A DNA stretch of 64,000 bases from Planctomycetia bacterium (GTDB taxonomy: Bacteria > Planctomycetota > Planctomycetia > Gemmatales > HRBIN36): NCBI GenBank assembly GCA_016795155.1, contig JAEUIE010000019.1, positions 1 to 64,000 of the forward strand, given 5' to 3'. The notes under the pieces are model-generated. The model saw only the letters and a program-made list of their open reading frames with translations, was not told the origin of the DNA and searched no databases. The position numbers and the translations under genes are program-made. Shown piece by piece: positions 36,672 through 44,022 of the stretch. Position 1 is the first letter of the stretch. Each line of letters begins with the position of its first letter.

Positions 36672-37652
36672 TTAAGCACCTACCGATTTGAAACCCTGTA
36701 CCAGATAGAATGCAGCCATACTGAAGACGAAAACAATCACCCATAAGAGTACTACGATGGTGATGATCAACTTGGGCTTAAACACTCTGGTGTACATTAA
36801 CAATAACTTGAGATCGAACATCGGCCCGAGCACTAGAAAACTCAGTTTACCTGATAGTGGCACTTTGATCATATTGGCAGCAACAAAGGCATCTGCTTCA
36901 CTGCACAAACAGAGAAGCACTGCAATCACCATCATAATTAGTGCTGCACTCCAGGGATTGCCGAAAAGGTACGATACTTTGCTGACAATTTCATAGGTCT
37001 GCAGCGTGGCAGCCAGAATGGCTCCCAAAATCAGGAAACAAGTGATATCGATGAAATCGTGCAGAGCCACCTGTGCGATATTGGCCAGCCTCATGCTCCA
37101 TGGCCTCTTGACCTGAGGCTCATCAGCCAGTTGCAAAGGTGTTATCTTGATCGGCACTTTGATAAGGTCGGACACACCTTTTACTGCCAGACGATTGATC
37201 ACGCATCCTACAATAAAGGCTGTTAAAAAAGCTAAACCACATCGCATGACAACCATTTGTACGCTGGTCAAGCCGTCAATGGTGCTGCGATCACCCGAGA
37301 AGGCAGCCCAGGTTGAAGCAATCACCACAGGGTTCACCACCGGTGCTGCTAGCATATAGGCAACGGCACATCCCAGTGGAAGCCCTTTGCCCAGTAGGCG
37401 CCGCATCACGGGCACAATACCGCATTCGCACATGGGGAAAATAAGCCCCAGCAATGCACTTCCCGCTATTGCCAACGACCGGTTCTTGGGAATCATGCGG
37501 GCAAAAAGTTGTTGTGGTAACAATTCTTCCAGGATGCCGGAGATCAGCGCGCCAATTATCACAAAGGGAAGGGCTTCGTACACAATACTTTGAAACGAAA
37601 CTACAAACTGGTCAATCCCGCTCAAAGCTGCAAACATCGGCTGTATTATCAT
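36672..37652 (-). CDS. YcgR/ArsP-type permease (DUF318)
   Basis: A 326-residue polytopic membrane protein with the two duplicated half-motifs of DUF318/YraQ permeases: GALISGILEELLPQ near 37-50, PMCECGIVPVMRRLLGKGLPLG near 93-114, and a later CSEADAFVAA block with its own Cys and acids. The CECG/CSEAD pair is characteristic. The family includes ArsP organoarsenical efflux and Zur-regulated YcgR. It lies 15 bases upstream of the His-rich partner, so they probably form one complex. The metal is not determined by sequence. Confidence 0.87.
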   Translation of the reverse strand: MIIQPMFAALSGIDQFVVSFQSIVYEALPFVIIGALISGILEELLPQQLFARMIPKNRSLAIAGSALLGLIFPMCECGIVPVMRRLLGKGLPLGCAVAYMLAAPVVNPVVIASTWAAFSGDRSTIDGLTSVQMVVMRCGLAFLTAFIVGCVINRLAVKGVSDLIKVPIKITPLQLADEPQVKRPWSMRLANIAQVALHDFIDITCFLILGAILAATLQTYEIVSKVSYLFGNPWSAALIMMVIAVLLCLCSEADAFVAANMIKVPLSGKLSFLVLGPMFDLKLLLMYTRVFKPKLIITIVVLLWVIVFVFSMAAFYLVQGFKSVGA

Positions 37653-37721
37653 GGCATCCTGAATCCGGCGTGGTTCTCTTCTTTACATGAATGATAGCGA
37701 TACCCAACGGGTAAACTACTC

Positions 37722-38981
37722 TCAGTTATTGCTTACGGAAATCGCTCGCTTTCCTCGAAGCAAGGGGCCAGCAAAGACGGAGGCAAAAAAGCAGATTGTT
37801 CCCAATACAACAATAACGCCTCCCGTTCCGAGCGGAAGGTTCTTTCCACCAATGACAGGCTGCCAGCTCGCACTAATGAAAAAGCCTCCCAGACCAGCCA
37901 CGAGCGAGACAAATAAAGTAATCCAGAAAAACTGTCGTAAATTGCGCGAGATGTTGCCTGCTGTTGCCGCAGGTAAAATCAGTAACGCATTGATTAAAAG
38001 TGCTCCCACGACTTTCAGGCATGCGTTAACCGTCATCGCCAGAAAGATGATAAACAGATAGTTGCTGAGTTCAACCGAAATGCGCCGGGAACGTGCCAGG
38101 CTGGGATTAAAGCTCGCCAGCACCAGCTTGTTGTAACGCAGCAATAAAAAGATAACAGTGATGACGAGTAGAATCAAAAGATAAACAATCTGCTGACTTG
38201 TGGTTGCCATCGGGTCGCCGAAAAGAAAGGTTTCCGGATTCTGTGCTCCACGGCTTCCGCCGCCGATTTTGGCAACTGCTGTCAGCAGAATGGCGCCAAG
38301 GCCCATAGCCCCGGCAAAGAAAACACCAATGATGGTGTCATTAGCCAACACCGTCTTTTGCTTCACGTAGGCAATACCGCAGCCGCTGATGATTCCAAAC
38401 GCCACCATGACCGGAACAATCAGTTCATCGCTGGCCAACAGTCCGGCAATATTCATGAGAATACCAAGGGCCACACCTGCGAAAGCAAAGTGAGCCAGGG
38501 CATCGGAAAAGAATGCCATGCGATTGCTTAACACCAGCGAACTGATCGCACCGCATATCAGACATACCAGGAGAATACTGACCAGCCCCAGCACCATCTG
38601 CTTATTACTGAACAAGGTCCCTTCGGAAAACATTCCCTTCAATTCGGTAAACTGTTCATCGAGCCATTGTGCAGGCATTGAATACCAGGCGTAAAGAACC
38701 TGAATGTATTGAACTGTCTTGTTATCTTCTGCCAGTTTCACTTGAAGCAGCGTGCCTGGCGATTGCAGGGAAATATCTTCAGACCCCTGCCCGTGCAAAC
38801 CCGTTTTACAACTGACCGCAGAGGGTACGGTCACCCAGATGCTCTCACCTGATTGCACCAGTCTGATTCTGATTTCGCCAGTACTGCCATGCTCCTGCAG
38901 AACCGCTGGCTGATCCTGGCCTAATACGACCTGGGGGATCAGCATGCCGATAAATAATGTCAGGATTCGGACGGAGTGCAA
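37722..38981 (-). CDS. Zinc/manganese-type ABC permease with exported N-terminal domain
   Basis: A 419-residue protein. The C-terminal 280 residues are a ZnuB/ABC-3 family permease with about eight membrane segments (FFSDALAHFAFAGVALG, the DALAH motif; LLINALLILPAATA). Ahead of it is a signal-anchor (residues 1-22) and a roughly 100-residue extracytoplasmic domain not normally found in ZnuB. A TTG start at 38981 is favoured because GGAG lies 6 bases upstream and only this gives a full signal; an internal ATG at 38945 would truncate it. No ATPase or binding protein lies next to it in the window. Confidence 0.85.
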   Translation of the reverse strand: MHSVRILTLFIGMLIPQVVLGQDQPAVLQEHGSTGEIRIRLVQSGESIWVTVPSAVSCKTGLHGQGSEDISLQSPGTLLQVKLAEDNKTVQYIQVLYAWYSMPAQWLDEQFTELKGMFSEGTLFSNKQMVLGLVSILLVCLICGAISSLVLSNRMAFFSDALAHFAFAGVALGILMNIAGLLASDELIVPVMVAFGIISGCGIAYVKQKTVLANDTIIGVFFAGAMGLGAILLTAVAKIGGGSRGAQNPETFLFGDPMATTSQQIVYLLILLVITVIFLLLRYNKLVLASFNPSLARSRRISVELSNYLFIIFLAMTVNACLKVVGALLINALLILPAATAGNISRNLRQFFWITLFVSLVAGLGGFFISASWQPVIGGKNLPLGTGGVIVVLGTICFFASVFAGPLLRGKRAISVSNN

Positions 38982-39048
38982 TGATTGCTCCAGAAGGGGT
39001 ATGTTTAATTTACGAGGAACAGGGAGCAGCAGTTCGAATATAGTGCAA

Positions 39049-39462
39049 TCAACCGCCGGGTAGGGCAGGTGCCTGAGGCCAGATCATATTTTCCATACGA
39101 ATCGCCAAAGTGAGATAAGTACACAGACCGGCAAAGAAAAGCGACCAGACCAGTATCCAGATAGATCGAGACTTAAGCTTTCTCGAATTTGCACTTTCGT
39201 CTACTGGCTGGTTACCGGCATCCAGGTTCTGCGTACCTGACAAGGCATGTACCACGCAAGTTTTGTAAAGCGCCTGAAAGATGCCAAGATAGCCAAGAAA
39301 GTATGGAGCAAAGACTGTTGCTCGTAGCCAATCATTTACATCCTGCCAGATAAAAATGAGCGAGAGTGCCAGCCCCAGATAAAAGAATAACAGGCCCATC
39401 AGACGGCGTTTGTGCGTCTCGCGTGGCCCAAGATTGATGCAAGCAGCCTGGGTCTGGACCAT
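39049..39462 (-). CDS. Small membrane protein with CINLGPRE motif
   Basis: A 137-residue protein started at the ATG at 39462. A cytoplasmic N-terminus carries Cys-Ile-Asn-Leu-Gly-Pro-Arg-Glu, followed by hydrophobic segments at about 22-42, 49-68 and 100-122. Small membrane proteins with a C-x-N-x-GPRE start occur in cyanobacteria and planctomycetes, but I know no function. It lies 67 bases upstream of the ABC permease and may be the first gene of the metal operon. A long imperfect inverted repeat occupies its upstream region. Confidence 0.65.
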   Translation of the reverse strand: MVQTQAACINLGPRETHKRRLMGLLFFYLGLALSLIFIWQDVNDWLRATVFAPYFLGYLGIFQALYKTCVVHALSGTQNLDAGNQPVDESANSRKLKSRSIWILVWSLFFAGLCTYLTLAIRMENMIWPQAPALPGG

Positions 39463-39497
39463 GGAATTTTCCCGGAAAATACGCAAATCGAATGAAA

Positions 39498-39569
39498 CAT
39501 AATGATGATTATCGGACGTTGCTCCTATCTTGCCATAACGGCTGTTTGTGTCCGATAATACATCTTATG
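39498..39569. promoter_or_regulatory. Long imperfect inverted repeat, candidate metal-regulator site
   Basis: Two 20-base arms (39498-39517 and 39550-39569) are inverted copies. Ten bases, ATTATCGGAC and GTCCGATAAT, are perfect, and the outer CATAA/GATG parts match with one-base shifts. They are separated by 32 bases. Each arm contains GATAAT-type words reminiscent of Fur-family boxes. The right arm covers the accA stop; the left lies 36 bases upstream of the putative metal operon's first gene. It may instead be an accA terminator hairpin or a small mobile repeat. Confidence 0.35.
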
Positions 39570-40539
39570 TTGCGTTTTCAAGTTGCCTGATAAATACTCC
39601 CATTTGCCGGAATTTCTGATAGCGTGCCTCCAGCAGTTCGTCAACCGACTTTCCCTTCAACTCACGCAAGGCATTGAGCAGGTACATCTTCAGGGTATTG
39701 GCCATTTCACGCTGATCACGATGAGCACCACCGAGTGGCTCTGGAATCACTTCATCAATCACTTTGAGTTCCATCAGATTCCGGGCTGTGAGCTTGAGAG
39801 CATCAGCGGCTTTGGATTTCGTCTCCTCGGTAGCATGCTTCCACAATATGCCTGCACAGCCTTCAGGACTGATGACCGAATAATAAGAATGCTCCAACAG
39901 ACTAACCCTATCACCGATTCCAATGCCCAAGGCCCCGCCTGAACCCCCTTCGCCAATGACTACACATACGATTGGCGTTGGAATTCGGGACATTTCCAGA
40001 AGATTAACCGCAATAAGTTGCGCCTGCCCACGTTCTTCCGCGCCAATGCCCGGATAAGCTCCAGGTGTATCTATCAGACAAATGACCGGCAATCCGAACT
40101 TGGCGGCAAACTTCATGCGCATGAGAGCCTTGCGGTACCCTTCAGGATGAGCGCAGCCATAAAAGCACTCCGTCCGTTCATGCAGGTTCCGACCCTTATG
40201 GTGACCAATCAGCATGACCTTGAGATCATCGAGACGCGCTATGCCCGTTCTCAGGGATCGGTCATCGCCTATTGCCTTGTCTCCATGCAATTCGGTAAAG
40301 TCGTCAAAGATGAGATTGACGTAATCCAGAAATTGAGGGCGTTCTGGATGCCTTGACACTAGAACGGTTTGCCAGGCAGAAAGCTGATTGAATTTCTTCT
40401 TCTTGAGGCTGACAACTTCCTTTTGGATGCGTCTTAGTTCCTCAGCTTTGTCGGCACTGTTCTCCGCTTCAAGATTCCGAAGCAATGCTTCCAACTCAGC
40501 GATGTCTTTCTCAAATGGCAAATAACTGGGCATGGTCAT
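39565..40539 (-). CDS. accA: Acetyl-CoA carboxylase carboxyltransferase subunit alpha
   Basis: A 324-residue protein matching AccA in length and motifs: VLVSRHPERPQFLDYVNLIF, FTELHGDKAIGDD, GHHKGRN, CFYGCAHPEGYRKALR-like, DTPGAYPGIGAEERGQ and GEGGSGGALGIG. It forms the carboxyltransferase with AccD, moving carboxyl from biotin to acetyl-CoA in fatty-acid synthesis. AccD is not in this window. Only 3 bases separate it from the upstream Ser/Thr kinase gene, so the two share a transcript. Two ATGs near the start (40539 and 40533) are possible; the upstream one is used. Confidence 0.96.
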   Translation of the reverse strand: MTMPSYLPFEKDIAELEALLRNLEAENSADKAEELRRIQKEVVSLKKKKFNQLSAWQTVLVSRHPERPQFLDYVNLIFDDFTELHGDKAIGDDRSLRTGIARLDDLKVMLIGHHKGRNLHERTECFYGCAHPEGYRKALMRMKFAAKFGLPVICLIDTPGAYPGIGAEERGQAQLIAVNLLEMSRIPTPIVCVVIGEGGSGGALGIGIGDRVSLLEHSYYSVISPEGCAGILWKHATEETKSKAADALKLTARNLMELKVIDEVIPEPLGGAHRDQREMANTLKMYLLNALRELKGKSVDELLEARYQKFRQMGVFIRQLENAT

Positions 40540-40542
40540 TTC

Positions 40543-41412
40543 TCAAGCGGGACGCTCGAGTTTATCTCCCTTGTAAACACGCGTGACCCTTAACTGCGAC
40601 AAAAGCTCATGCATATTTCTGAAACGTTCCTTTTTATCTTTGGCAAGGCATCGCTGGACGATCTGTGCAAATTCTTCCGTAATGTCATCTACCACGTACT
40701 GCAGACTCATCGGCTTTTCTTTGAGATGTTTGGCTAGTAGATCGGATGGGCTGCTCCCTCTGAATGGCGGCCTGCCTGATGCAATCTCGTACATGGTCGC
40801 GCCAAAACTGTAAATGTCGGATCGTTCATCGAGTGGCTTATTCAGAATCTGTTCCGGCGACATATAGCTCCGGGTTCCCGCTGTGGTTCCCCGTTTTCGC
40901 CCGCCTCGAAACCAGCCAAAGAGCCCTGCACTGCGTTCAATGCGTTTTGCCAGGCCAAAGTCGATGAGTTTTAGTTCACCTGAGCTGTTCAACAGGATAT
41001 TGTCAGGCTTGATATCGCGATGAATCCAGCCACGATCGTGCATGTGGGCAATACCGGCTGCCGCCATGCACATGATAGAGTGAGCACGTTCGCGAATGAT
41101 GGGATGCTTACGCATCATGCGCAGCTTCAGATTTCCACCGGGAAAGAATTCCATGATCAGATATTGAGTATCTTTATCCTTCGCGAGTTTCAGCATCTTG
41201 ATGACGTTGGGATGGCTCATCGGCATGCCAACTTTGGCCTCATGCTCCAGCAATCTTCGGTGAACCGGATTTTTGGCATACTCGGGGAGTAACAACTTCA
41301 TGGCAAAGTGACGACCAGACCCTGGCTCATTGACTTCCCATACCTGGCTCGTTTGGCCCGTCGTCATGTGATTCATGAGACGGTATCCGCCTATTGTTTG
41401 CTCAGTCGCCAT
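40543..41412 (-). CDS. Compact soluble Ser/Thr protein kinase
   Basis: A 289-residue Hanks-type kinase consisting of little more than the catalytic domain. ATP lysine is Lys39 (FAMKLL), the catalytic loop HRDIKPDN is at 131-138, DFG at 151-153, and the activation segment carries GTTAGTRSYMSPEQ. No membrane segment, PASTA or WD40 tail is seen, unlike most planctomycete kinases. A start at the ATG at 41412 is preferred to the upstream TTG. It directly precedes accA, an unusual pairing that hints at control of lipid synthesis, though general coexpression is as likely. Confidence 0.92.
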   Translation of the reverse strand: MATEQTIGGYRLMNHMTTGQTSQVWEVNEPGSGRHFAMKLLLPEYAKNPVHRRLLEHEAKVGMPMSHPNVIKMLKLAKDKDTQYLIMEFFPGGNLKLRMMRKHPIIRERAHSIMCMAAAGIAHMHDRGWIHRDIKPDNILLNSSGELKLIDFGLAKRIERSAGLFGWFRGGRKRGTTAGTRSYMSPEQILNKPLDERSDIYSFGATMYEIASGRPPFRGSSPSDLLAKHLKEKPMSLQYVVDDITEEFAQIVQRCLAKDKKERFRNMHELLSQLRVTRVYKGDKLERPA

Positions 41413-41518
41413 AGCCGCCAATCAATTAAAGTTCTTTGATGGTAACAGTTTAGGTATATTTGAAGGACTTGCCAAGATTTCTGTACCGCAGTAATAGCAA
41501 CTACTTTCCCAAAATACA

Positions 41519-41546
41519 GGAAGCGAGAGTGTTTACTCTCGCTTCC
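41519..41546. terminator. Intrinsic terminator of the ECF sigma gene
   Basis: A perfect 12-base stem (GGAAGCGAGAGT and ACTCTCGCTTCC) with a 4-base loop, GTTT, starts 8 bases beyond the sigma gene stop. On the minus strand it is followed by TGTATTTT, a fair U-tract. Confidence 0.8.
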
Positions 41547-41554
41547 ATTATTGA

Positions 41555-42118
41555 TCAACAGGCATCAACGGAGAGCACTTCTGAACCCTCCAGCCGAGCC
41601 TTGAGCCTGTTACGGGCCACGTGCAGACGACGCTTGATCGTTCCTTCAGGCGTGGCCAGCGCTTGGCTCATTTCTCGAATGGATTCTCCCCGGATGTAGA
41701 AGGCGGTCAGCGTCTCACGGTCGAGCCTGCTCAATCGAGCCAGGCCCTTGCGAATCGTGGTACGAGCTTCCTTCCTCATCATGGTCTCCAGAGGGTTGTG
41801 CTCATCACCCACCTGGTTTTCGAGAATGCCTTCTTCCACCTGGTTGACCTTACGCCGTGTCAGACGGTTTAGAGCCAGTCGGATGCAGATCTGTCGAATC
41901 CACCCGATGAAAGCGGCAGGTTCCCGCAGCTGGTCGAGCTTCGTCCAGGCACGAACAAATGTTTCGTGAGCCAGTTCCTGAGCAGCGCCACCATCGCGCA
42001 GCTTTTCCAGTGCCGTGGCGTAAACCACAGGCTGGCATTCACGTACCAGTTCGCTGAACGCAGCGCGATCTCCCGTTTGAGCCAGAATTACATGCTTGAC
42101 AATTAAATCAGTGTTCAC
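41555..42118 (-). CDS. ECF RNA polymerase sigma factor
   Basis: A 187-residue sigma-70 family protein with region 2 (about 15-85: FSELVRECQPVVYATALE, AHETFVRAWTKLDQL, FIGWIRQICIRLALNRLTRR) and region 4 (about 125-178: LARLSRLDRETLTAFYIRG, IREMSQALATPEGTIKRRLH). It lacks regions 1 and 3 and is the normal ECF size. The start is GTG at 42118, supported by AGGGAAGGG upstream. No anti-sigma factor is adjacent; the upstream small ORF has no membrane segment. A hairpin terminator follows. It may be constitutive or controlled by a distant partner. Confidence 0.94.
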   Translation of the reverse strand: MNTDLIVKHVILAQTGDRAAFSELVRECQPVVYATALEKLRDGGAAQELAHETFVRAWTKLDQLREPAAFIGWIRQICIRLALNRLTRRKVNQVEEGILENQVGDEHNPLETMMRKEARTTIRKGLARLSRLDRETLTAFYIRGESIREMSQALATPEGTIKRRLHVARNRLKARLEGSEVLSVDAC

Positions 42119-42218
42119 GACTGCCCTTCCCTGTCCAGTGTGGCAGCTGAATCACGTTTGCATCGAACACAGGCAGTTATTCCACGAAGGTATAGCTGCT
42201 TTCATGGCGATAAAACGT

Positions 42219-42292
42219 GCAGCCTTGGCTGCCACGAGCATCAATGTGTTGGGTTGATGTTTGTTTGCTGCTGCAGTGATGTGGGACATCAC
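42219..42292. promoter_or_regulatory. Structured leader upstream of the sigma gene
   Basis: The 224 non-coding bases between the sigma gene and the small ORF hold three short hairpins: GCAGCCTTGGCTGC at 42219-42232 (palindrome), CATCAA/TTGATG at 42239-42259, and GTGATGT-GGG-ACATCAC at 42276-42292. This is dense for a non-coding stretch and may affect readthrough or translation. No riboswitch class is recognised. Confidence 0.35.
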
Positions 42293-42342
42293 GCAACGTG
42301 AGACGGCGATTCGAAAGCTCCGTAGACCAAACTGGCCTAACC

Positions 42343-42696
42343 TTACACCACGGTAAAGATTGCCGGGTTCAGGGTTTTCTGAATACGCATGCCATTACCT
42401 TGCATGCCGTATCCAGATTCTTTCGCATCGCTGTCCTGTAGCCACCTGTTACGCAGTTCCATTCTCGATGGATGTTCATTCTCCTGCACATGGTTCGATA
42501 GACAGGCTGCACCTGGCAATCGACTCGTGGCCGGCAATATGATGCCATCCGAATGGCTGCGTAACTGTGACAGTTGCAGCATGGACAGATAGGGTTTGCG
42601 CGCGAGGGTATCAACCACATGCTTCCCTACCCGATCTGCCATGCGACCATTAATGGTGGCGCAACGTACAGCAGCGGTTTTCAAGGAAGTATTCAT
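42343..42696 (-). CDS. Small soluble hypothetical protein upstream of the sigma gene
   Basis: A 117-residue frame from ATG at 42696, preceded by a strong ribosome site (GGAGGGGAAATCAC). No signal peptide, membrane segment or known motif is seen, although it has scattered Cys and Arg residues and low sequence complexity is absent. The same region has plus-strand open frames without good starts. It lies 224 bases upstream of the ECF sigma gene on the same strand. Whether it is a real gene rests mainly on the ribosome site; comparison with relatives would settle it. Confidence 0.45.
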   Translation of the reverse strand: MNTSLKTAAVRCATINGRMADRVGKHVVDTLARKPYLSMLQLSQLRSHSDGIILPATSRLPGAACLSNHVQENEHPSRMELRNRWLQDSDAKESGYGMQGNGMRIQKTLNPAIFTVV

Positions 42697-43025
42697 GTGA
42701 TTTCCCCTCCTACATTTGGAGACATGGCTCCAGAAAGGCTCAGCCTTGAGGCCAAACCAGATTCACCAACAGTTCATACTATCAAAGTACGAAATCAGCG
42801 TAGTGAACATAATAGTATAGACGCTCTCAATAAATATCGGTTCGCTTGATTTCCGTATTCATCACATATTTTCAAATCAAGTCGCAAACACTTACATCGT
42901 AATCATTTACGACGATAACCGTAATATAACCATTGCCTCAAACTGTTAATTGTTCTGCATTTTTCAGGTGTGTTATACCTGTATTTCTACACTACTGAAG
43001 TCTGATTCTTCCCTTTGGTAACACC
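42697..43025. other. AT-rich divergent intergenic region
   Basis: These 329 bases separate the small minus-strand ORF from the plus-strand isomerase-type gene and should contain both promoters. A near-palindrome is annotated separately at 42897-42912. A short CAGGT/ACCTG inverted repeat at about 42966-42983 overlaps a TTATACC run. No RNA gene is recognised. Confidence 0.5.
42897..42912. promoter_or_regulatory. Palindrome resembling a Fur/Zur-family operator
   Basis: TCGTAATCATTTACGA has 6-base inverted arms (TCGTAA and TTACGA) around a 4-base spacer. The Bacillus Zur box has the same arm words with a spacer one base shorter. It lies 113 bases before the isomerase-type gene. The similarity may be chance. 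Confidence 0.25.
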
Positions 43026-43862
43026 ATGAAACTTGCTTTCAGCAGCAACGCATACCTTAATTACAGCTTCTCGGAAGCAGCCAGGCGTATAGCAAATGCA
43101 GGCTATAGTGGTATCGAAATTATGGCCGATGTACCCCATGCCTGGCCTGCTTATCTGTTACCAGAACAAAAGGCTGCTATCAGGGAACAACTTGAGCTAA
43201 ACAGGTTGCAAATCAGTAATGTCAATGCCTTCATGATGAACGCCATCAATGATCATCGTCAGAAATACTGGCATCCATCGTGGATTGAACCGTATCAACC
43301 CTATCGCCAAGTTCGTATTGATCACACCATGCGGGCATTGGACCTGGCCAAGGAACTCGGAGCACCCTGCATTACAACGGAACCCGGTGGACCACTTGAA
43401 CCTGGACAGACTTTTGAACAGGGCTTGGAATTATTCTGCGAAAACCTGCTGCCTGTTGCAGACCATGCAAAATCAATTGGCGTTCCACTCTTAATTGAAC
43501 CAGAACCAGGCTTGTTGATTGAGACAGCAGCTCAATACGAACGATTTGCCAAAGTATTCAATCATGCTGGCATCGGTCTGAACTTCGACATAGGACACAT
43601 GTATTGTGTCAACGATGATCCTGCGACTGCGATCCGACAGTTAGCCAAACATATTCGCCACGTGCATCTGGAAGATATAGCAGCAACTCGCGTTCATCAC
43701 CATCTGGTGCCTGGTGTAGGAGCGATTGATTTTGTACCAGTGATTTCCGCATTGAAAGAAATTGGCTACCTGGGATGGATTACCATCGAGCTATATCCCT
43801 ACATCGATAATCCTGACCAGGCTGCAACGACTGCATTCAAGGCGATATCTAAGCTACTGTAA
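43026..43862 (+). CDS. Sugar phosphate isomerase/epimerase (xylose-isomerase-like TIM barrel)
   Basis: A 278-residue soluble TIM-barrel protein of the AP-endonuclease-2/xylose-isomerase-like superfamily. Metal-ligand positions are visible: Glu in TTEPGG, Glu in LLIEPEPG, Asp and His in NFDIGHMY, His-Glu in HVHLEDI, and a final Glu in WITIELYP. The family includes hexulose-phosphate isomerases, hydroxypyruvate isomerase and EboC-like proteins; the substrate is not clear. No partner genes are close. A related but exported protein is at 49396. The gene is followed by a MITE-like element. Confidence 0.85.
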   Translation: MKLAFSSNAYLNYSFSEAARRIANAGYSGIEIMADVPHAWPAYLLPEQKAAIREQLELNRLQISNVNAFMMNAINDHRQKYWHPSWIEPYQPYRQVRIDHTMRALDLAKELGAPCITTEPGGPLEPGQTFEQGLELFCENLLPVADHAKSIGVPLLIEPEPGLLIETAAQYERFAKVFNHAGIGLNFDIGHMYCVNDDPATAIRQLAKHIRHVHLEDIAATRVHHHLVPGVGAIDFVPVISALKEIGYLGWITIELYPYIDNPDQAATTAFKAISKLL

Positions 43863-43886
43863 GCTAACGCAAATGCACTCGGAATC

Positions 43887-44017
43887 TGTGCCACACTCCG
43901 ACTGTACTCAGTCGGGGTGTGGTTGCAGTGAACTAAGTGGTAACTCAATTATTAACAGTGATACCACGATTGACAGGAAGCACACCTCGACGTGAGTACA
44001 CGTCGAAGTGTGGCACA
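43887..44017. mobile_element. MITE-like element with nested palindromic ends
   Basis: A 131-base non-coding segment starts TGTGCCACACT and ends AGTGTGGCACA. The first 36 and last 38 bases are inverted copies, identical except for two substitutions, the final base and one extra base pair in each arm half. Each end is itself a hairpin: CACACTCCGACTG-TACT-CAGTCGGGGTGTG at the left, and a CACACCTCGACGTG stem around AGTA at the right. There is no open frame and no obvious target duplication. It fills the gap between two convergent genes and ends 5 bases from the stop of the gene at 44023, so it may also act as terminator. Confidence 0.65.
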
Positions 44018-44022
44018 AAGTT

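Noticed and set aside
36285-36746. Plus-strand Met/Val/Ile-rich frame
   Set aside because: It is the antisense reading of the His/Asp-rich loop, where CAT and GAT codons produce ATG and ATC.
42574-42849. 91-residue plus-strand frame opposite the small ORF near the sigma gene
   Set aside because: No ribosome site; the minus-strand frame has a strong one.
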